Source of the DNA: Erythrophleum ivorense
Taxonomy: Eukaryota; Streptophyta; Magnoliopsida; Fabales; Fabaceae
DNA: 64,000 bases
Assembly: GCA_026724425.1 (NCBI GenBank)
Contig: JAIUCV010000578.1
Coordinates: 124,001 to 188,000 of the forward strand
Direction: 5' to 3'
Part shown: positions 58,631-64,000 of the stretch, in pieces
How the letters are laid out: each line of letters opens with the position of its first letter
Position numbering within the stretch: position 1 is the stretch's first letter
Made by a program: the position numbers and the translations under genes
Notes under the pieces: model-generated
Database searches by the model: none
The model's input: only the letters and a program-made list of their open reading frames with translations
What the model was told of the DNA's origin: nothing

Positions 58631-61526
58631 CTAAGCTCCACATTGAAGCTTCATACGCCGCAAAGAAAGGTAGGCCAAGAAACGATAACCAAAAACCATT
58701 GCTATCAGAGCACCCACCTCTGTCCAACCACTGTCAATTCTCATCCCATTTATGCCTCGCGTGAGGCCTTCATATTGCACCTTCAGCAATAGTTTATACG
58801 TGTGGTAGTTAAACGACATGTAACGAATCCACGATATGAATATGGGCACTTCCTGCCAAATTTAGGAGCACGTGAATGGGTCAATGAAATGAAGATCTTG
58901 CAATCGAAAAAAAAAAAAAGAGGTAAGCTTACCTTTACAAAAAATCCTCCGGCCAGCATGAAGGTCATCACAGTCACTGAAGCCAGCGTTGTTGCTTTCT
59001 TCAGGTCCATTAGTGTGGCCCCAATAGCGAGTCCAAGTCCCTGCTTCACTATCGGCCATAGTTAGAATCATAGGTTATTTTGGTTATAGTGTTGCCTTCT
59101 ATGTATTTGCATAAATGCGTACCTGAGCTGCCACAATGCAGAGGAAGACAGTGAGAATGCTGTAGAAAAAGGAGTCGGCACTTAGTCTCAGACCCGCCAT
59201 GAAATAAACTACTAGCAGGAACAGTACTGGTAATATCAAGTCCAATGGAAGGTCACTTGTTGTCCTAGCCACAAAGTACGCACTTAGTCTGTACATGTCT
59301 GCTGCTCTCTCCTTCGCCAGCATCGCTCTCTCTTGAGGAAATGTAAATATTGCTGTGAACACAGGAAAGAATCCCCAGAACACCGCTATGAAGAAAAGTA
59401 GCCCTGCCTGTAAATGCAGAGAAGTTAAGGTTTTAGAGAAGAAAAGGTCCATAAGGTAAGAAGATTTATATCTGTTTTACCTGATCTTGAAGACCTTTTG
59501 GATTGTTAGCGTCTGATTGCCACCAAAGTAATCCCAAGATGACTGCAGTCGAGAGAACTTGGGTGATTCTTAACCAGCTGAAGTAGTCGTGCCTTCGTTC
59601 TTTTACTCCTCTGCAGAACAGTATGGAATACTGCTCACACCAGCTTGCCCCCCACTGTCTCTTAGGAGAACAAGCCTTACACTTCAGTGATTCATCAAGT
59701 GGGATAGGGACCAATAGCCTTTTCTTCTCCGTTTCTGCAACTCTAGTCTCATATGCTTCTACCAGGTACTGCTTTTTATAATTAAGTCATTTAGAATCAG
59801 ACGGAAAATTTGCAGTCTCAAGTTTTCCCTTATACTAGAATGATAATTTACCTCGTGCACAACTGCTGGTGATGGTTTCCCATTCTTTGTTTCAGCTTCT
59901 GCATTTCCTATCTGCACTTTATCCTCTAACTCAGACGGTACAGAAACATCATTTATGTTGCCATTTGCGAGGTCTAGCAAAAACTCTGCTGGGTTCATGG
60001 CAATAAGAGGGGAACATCCTATAGATTGGAAGTAAGACATTGCTTCAGATGCTTTGCCAAAGTAAAGCAAGCTCCCTTTTCCCAGAAGGACCAACTTATC
60101 AAATTTGTGAAAGAGTCTGCTTGATGGTTGGTGAATCGTTGTCACCACTGTTTTACCAGCCTGCCATCAAATTGAAGTATTTTGTCGATAGGTTGCCATG
60201 AAATTTCATTGATCCTGAAGGGAAAGGAATGAGAATTGTAATTAGTACCTCTGCTATGTCTTGTAGCATCTGAACAATCTTCAAGGCTGTTGTAGAATCC
60301 AAACCAGAAGTTGGTTCGTCCAGAAACAGAAGGGAAGGATTGACTATAATCTCATTACCGATGCTAACTCTCTTCCTCTCTCCTCCAGATACCCCGCGAA
60401 CAAAGGAGCCACCAATCATAGTGTCTTGGCACCTAAATTACATGAAATAAGAGCATCTGTCACAACACATAATAATTTGATCATAAAGACAAATTCTTTA
60501 CTTTGTTCTTTCTTTGATTATGCGTTTGATGAAAAAATTACCTCTCTAAACCAAGCTCATAGATGACATCCAAAGCTCGTTTTTCCTTTTGGTCCTTTGT
60601 GAATGTCTTTGGGAGTCGTAGACGGGCTGCGTATGTAAGTGTTTCTTTCACAGTAAGGTGAGGAAACAGTACATCATCTTGAGTCACAAATCCTATCCTG
60701 CTTTTGAGAAATTTGGTATATGGTTGGTCATTGAAAGTGATAGAGCCACCAACAGTGGACTGGAACAACCTGCCTCCTAGCAGATTCAAAAGGGTAGTCT
60801 TTCCGCTCCCTGAGGGTCCCATCAATGCCAAAACTTCTCCGGGATTCACAGAACCAGTAATCCCATTTAAGATATCCTTCTCCTCACTTGTTGTTATGCC
60901 TTTGATCACCACTTTGTAGCTCACATCCTTGAACTGCATATAACAGAAAAAGGATTGAAGTCATATTTAGTTGGTTAAATTGAGCATCAAAGTTAAGCTC
61001 AATGCATCAAGACATCTTTAATTTTCTTGTAATTTGTTAACTAGCTACGCATACTACAAGCCCTTCTTTCTCAGTTCGAAACCATCTGGGTTTCAAACCT
61101 GAGCCTAGATCTGAGGTATAAGAGAAATTAATGTGCACGTGCTTATCTGTTCTACTAAATGCTAATTAGTTATGGTTAACTGGAAAGAAGGGGTAGTCTT
61201 GTACACCAATGTCATATGAAATGAAACTCTGTACAAGACTGAACCTGACCATGCTATAGCTATAGCCATGTTCAATTGGTGGTGTTGATCGCTAAATGAA
61301 GCTTCATCTTTAATTTCCTGCCCAATACATAGTATACCACATCAAATCAAATCTTATGCGCGATGGAAGGTTTGAACACCAGCAGAGAGGTAGCTGCAGA
61401 CGTGGAAATTAATGGAGAAGAATAGGAGCTTACATTTCAAACGTAAATTTAATACCTTCAGATAAATCGGCAGAGTGGGTTCCGTTTGAAACTTTGGGTG
61501 GCAAGTTCCAGCTTCGATATCCTCCG
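58631..61526 (-). CDS. ABCG22-like: ABCG22/ABCG27-type half ABC transporter, 5' end missing
   Basis: Minus-strand exons 61456-61526, 60542-60933, 60249-60432, 59852-60160, 59481-59768, 59123-59407, 58933-59040 and 58631-58852 join without a frameshift to about 619 residues, including the stop at 58631. ABCG half-transporters dimerise in the plasma membrane; Arabidopsis ABCG22 affects stomatal water loss. The nucleotide-binding domain has Walker A GPSGSGKTT, FVTQDDVLFPHLTVKETL, signature VSGGERKRVSIG, Walker B LLFLDEPTSGLDS and TIHQPSS. Six membrane segments follow, beginning near WLRITQVLSTAVILGLLWW, with YRLSAYFVARTTSDLPLDL and GLAIGATLMDLKKATTLASV. The first exon seen starts after an intron acceptor (ttgcag, 61527) at AEDIEAGTC, so about 120 N-terminal residues, usually Ser/basic-rich in this clade, must come from an exon beyond 61.5 kb that I cannot find in the window. 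SWCEQY replaces the SWWEQY I recall in relatives. Confidence 0.9.
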
Positions 61527-62571
61527 CTGCAATATACATATGCAACCCTTTTTATACAACACAACGAAGGAAAAAGAAGATCCTTCAGCAGAAGCCTTGT
61601 ATTCTATTGCAGCGGCTAGCTGTTTTGCTTATATATATAATTCATGTTGTAAGTATGCTCAAAGAAATATGTGGTAGTGTTCTTAGCAGGAAAAATATCT
61701 AAAATCAGATATTGAAAGCTGTATATAAAGGAGTTTCATGGGTTTCTCTCATAGCATTGATGCTGCGTGATTCCTTAAAGTGCAATATACATATATATAT
61801 ATATATATATATATGGTTTATGAAAGTCAAATTGAGGAAGACTGTTGTGAAAGTGAAACATTGACCAAAAGACTAGTCGACACAGTAGTAAGTCATGCTA
61901 ACGTAGGCGTGAAAAAAGTCAACTTAAATTTTAATGAAGGGCCCAACAATGAGAAAATGTGCTCTCCCACAAAATAGGAATATAGAGGGAAAAAAAAACA
62001 AGAAAACAAAGGGGATAGCTCCAATAACAATAACAAGTGGACCCCAGAAGTATGGTGCTTTTGTCTTCCACGGTCATGGTCTGAAAGTCATGGGCAGTGG
62101 TCCAAGAAGTGCAACGTGTTCCTTATCATAGGGAAAGATAGAAGAGAACAGGACTCAACGTGTCCCTGTCTATCTGACAAGACTGAAGCTGCACAATTCC
62201 CATAGATGGAAACAAGTTAAAAGCAGAAGTCATCCCAATTCCCAAACAAACGAACAGTTAATCACTCATCGCTTTATTGTGTCCTGAATGGTTCCTTACA
62301 CTCGTACTATTACTACTATTACTGCAAGGAGATTAAATGTGAAGGGTGAACCTAAATATTTATCGCAAAATAATATCCGTAATTTGGACTGTACATAGTC
62401 AAGGGAAAATTCAGCATGCATGATAATTGCTATAACGAATTAGAACACGACGTTCTTGTGTATATTTGAGGGACCATGCACAGAACAAGTGGTGTACGTA
62501 AGGAAAGGTAAGTACTGTTCTTGTCCTTTTGGTGGTGGGAACTACCAGAATCACTTATTTTTTAACCCTTA
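61527..62571 (-). other. Probable ABCG intron or upstream region
   Basis: No N-terminal ABCG exon is seen. It contains a (TA)n tract at 61790-61814 and ordinary AT-rich sequence. If the missing first exon lies beyond 64000, this and the following MITE are part of a long first intron. Confidence 0.45.
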
Positions 62572-62946
62572 TAGTGCGTTTGGATCGAGAGAAAAGTGGA
62601 GAGAAGGGGAGGGAGGGGGAGAAAAATGAAATTTTCCCCCATTTGATTCGGAGAGAAAACTGGGGAGAAGAGAAAAAATGAAGAGAAAAGTATGGTAGGT
62701 TCCATGTGTTTTTTTCCTCTCCGAAATAGAGAGATTGGAAGGGAAAATGGGGCGCGCACTGCATAAAATAATAAATATATATATTTAATAAATTTTTTTA
62801 ATATTTTAATTAGTTAAATAAAAAATTAATGTTATAATTAATTTTTATTATTAAATTAATTAATATATTTTACAAAATAATAATATTTTGTAATATAGAA
62901 ATTAATAGATGATATATAATTTTTAAAAAATTAAAAAAAAAAAATT

Positions 62947-63060
62947 CCGACTGCATTGCAATCGGACATATATGTGTATCTGACTGCAAATGCAGTCGGA
63001 CATATATGTCTGACTGCGTGTTGGTCTCAATAATGTCCGATCCGACTGCAATGCAGTCAG
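62947..63060. repeat. Three CCGACTGCA palindromes inside the MITE
   Basis: CCGACTGCATTGCAATCGG (62947-62965), CTGACTGCAAATGCAGTCGG (62980-62999) and CCGACTGCAATGCAGTCAG (63042-63060) are near-perfect palindromes built on the same half-site, with a half copy (TCTGACTGCG) at about 63009. The spacers carry acatatatgt. Confidence 0.85.

Positions 63061-63104
<44 letters not shown>
63060..63104. repeat. (AC)n(AT)n compound microsatellite
   Basis: About 8 AC units followed by about 14 AT units inside the MITE. A further (AT)n tract with a T-run is at 63460-63496. Confidence 0.9.
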
Positions 63105-63109
<5 letters not shown>

Positions 63110-63463
63110 TATATATTAAAATAATATATATATATTATATTATAATATAATATTTATTATATTTTATATTTAAATTAATTAATATATATTAAAATAATAT
63201 TAATATTTATAATTTTAAAATAATAATTTATAAATATTTTTTATAAAATAAATTTAATTAATTTAAAGAATAAATATTTTTAAATTATTTTTAAAATTTA
63301 AATATATTTTTTTATTAAAATTTTTTGTTTTATTCAAAAAATAATTTTTTGAAATTATTTAAATATTTTTTAAATTAATTTTTATATCTTTTATTATTCT
63401 TATTTTAAAAAAATATATAAAAATTTAAAATAATAACAAAATTATTATTACATTAAATTTATA

Positions 63464-63495
<32 letters not shown>

Positions 63496-63627
63496 ATACA
63501 TTTTCTCTTCCTTCAATTCTCTCTCCATCCAAACGTGTGGGGAATTCTCAATTTTTTCTTCTCTCACCTCTCCTCCTCTTTTTTCTCTCCCTCTCCTTTT
63601 CTCTTCTCCCATCCAAACAAAGTGTTA

Positions 63628-64000
63628 TCACGGGTTTGGAGCAGAGGTAGTTGGACTTTGGACCTACCAGGACTCATCCTTGACCTAGCTATATGAAGTT
63701 GTGTCTGAAAGTAGAAGAAAGGGTGAGGTAAATATCAAACTCATGTACATTACGATTTCAAACCCCATGGTTTGCTGCGTCGTCGTGGATATACCCCCTT
63801 AAATAATTTATATAATATCTATTATATTTTTATAATACTTATTTTATTTATTAAATTATTCTTATAATCATCACATTATTTTTTTAACATAAAAATAAAA
63901 AAATATTTTTTATCTTATCTATTTTTATTTATTTATTTTTTTATATTCTCTTTACCTTTATATCTTTTAACTAAATGGACCGTTATGTCTAAAAAGACTA
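63628..64000. other. Right edge, gene-free
   Basis: No gene or ABCG exon recognised. A/T-rich, with a T/A-rich tail. Confidence 0.4.

Larger units (their letters stand above)
62572..63624. mobile_element. PIF/Harbinger-type MITE, about 1.05 kb, doubled ends
   Basis: Left end TAGTGCGTTTGGAT and right end (other strand) CACTTTGTTTGGAT, flanked by TTA at 62569-62571 and 63625-63627. Each end contains a second, inner copy of the gtttggat/gtttgatt plus gagagaaaa block (about 62640-62675; 63517-63535). The middle is almost pure A/T with three 19-20-base palindromes and (AC)n(AT)n tracts. No coding; moved, if at all, by a related transposase. Confidence 0.75.

Overview
This window is nuclear DNA of a flowering plant, very probably a eudicot. 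It is AT-rich. Its genes are split by many GT-AG introns, and several complete models could be built by joining exons, including exons of only 6 to 56 coding bases. The proteins belong to plant-only families, and the spaces between genes hold plant-type transposon relics (CACTA, PIF/Harbinger, Ty3/Gypsy, LINE and MITEs). I could not fix the species.

Layout. 0.8-4.8 kb: two relic copies of a CACTA (En/Spm) accessory transposase reading frame, then a cluster of short palindromes. 5.5-9.5 kb: a broken PIF/Harbinger element on the minus strand, with a Myb/SANT-like frame and a HARBI1-type nuclease frame. 9.7 kb: a degenerate tRNA-Arg-like sequence. 10.6-16.9 kb (+): a Mal d 1/Fra a 1-associated-type protein whose single 5.7-kb intron contains a truncated Ty3/Gypsy retrotransposon. 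19.1-22.3 kb (+): a seven-exon calcium-dependent protein kinase of the CPK1/CPK2 group. 25.2-27.9 kb (-): a fasciclin-like arabinogalactan protein of the FLA15-18 clade, with a small second exon 1.2 kb from the first. 30.2-33.3 kb (-): an RHF2A-type RING-H2 ubiquitin ligase. 39.0-39.5 kb (-): a cysteine-rich protein of unknown function. 42.3-42.9 kb (-): a carboxylesterase pseudogene. 45.5-46.0 kb (-): a small predicted membrane protein. 47.9 kb (+): tRNA-Cys(GCA). 48.9-51.4 kb (-): sucrose-phosphatase. 55.9-57.6 kb: a LINE relic. 58.6-61.5 kb (-): an ABCG22/ABCG27-type half transporter whose N-terminal exon(s) are not visible. 62.6-63.6 kb: a roughly 1-kb MITE whose ends match the surviving right end of the Harbinger element at 9.5 kb.

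How the genes relate. Sucrose-phosphatase completes sucrose synthesis. The kinase, the ABCG transporter and the FLA act in calcium signalling, membrane transport and the cell wall. RHF2A acts in regulated protein turnover. They do not form a pathway, but the FLA / small membrane protein / sucrose-phosphatase / ABCG order looks like an old conserved gene block. From memory, Arabidopsis has FLA15, SPP and ABCG27 close together on chromosome 3, and FLA16 beside SPP2 on chromosome 2.

I found no convincing new biological system. The most interesting items are the Harbinger/MITE family link, the fold-back element at 41.2 kb, the 83-bp direct repeats enclosing a minisatellite at 53-56 kb, the LTR-to-leader junction inside the first gene's intron, and an orphan promoter-like segment at 57.8-58.1 kb.
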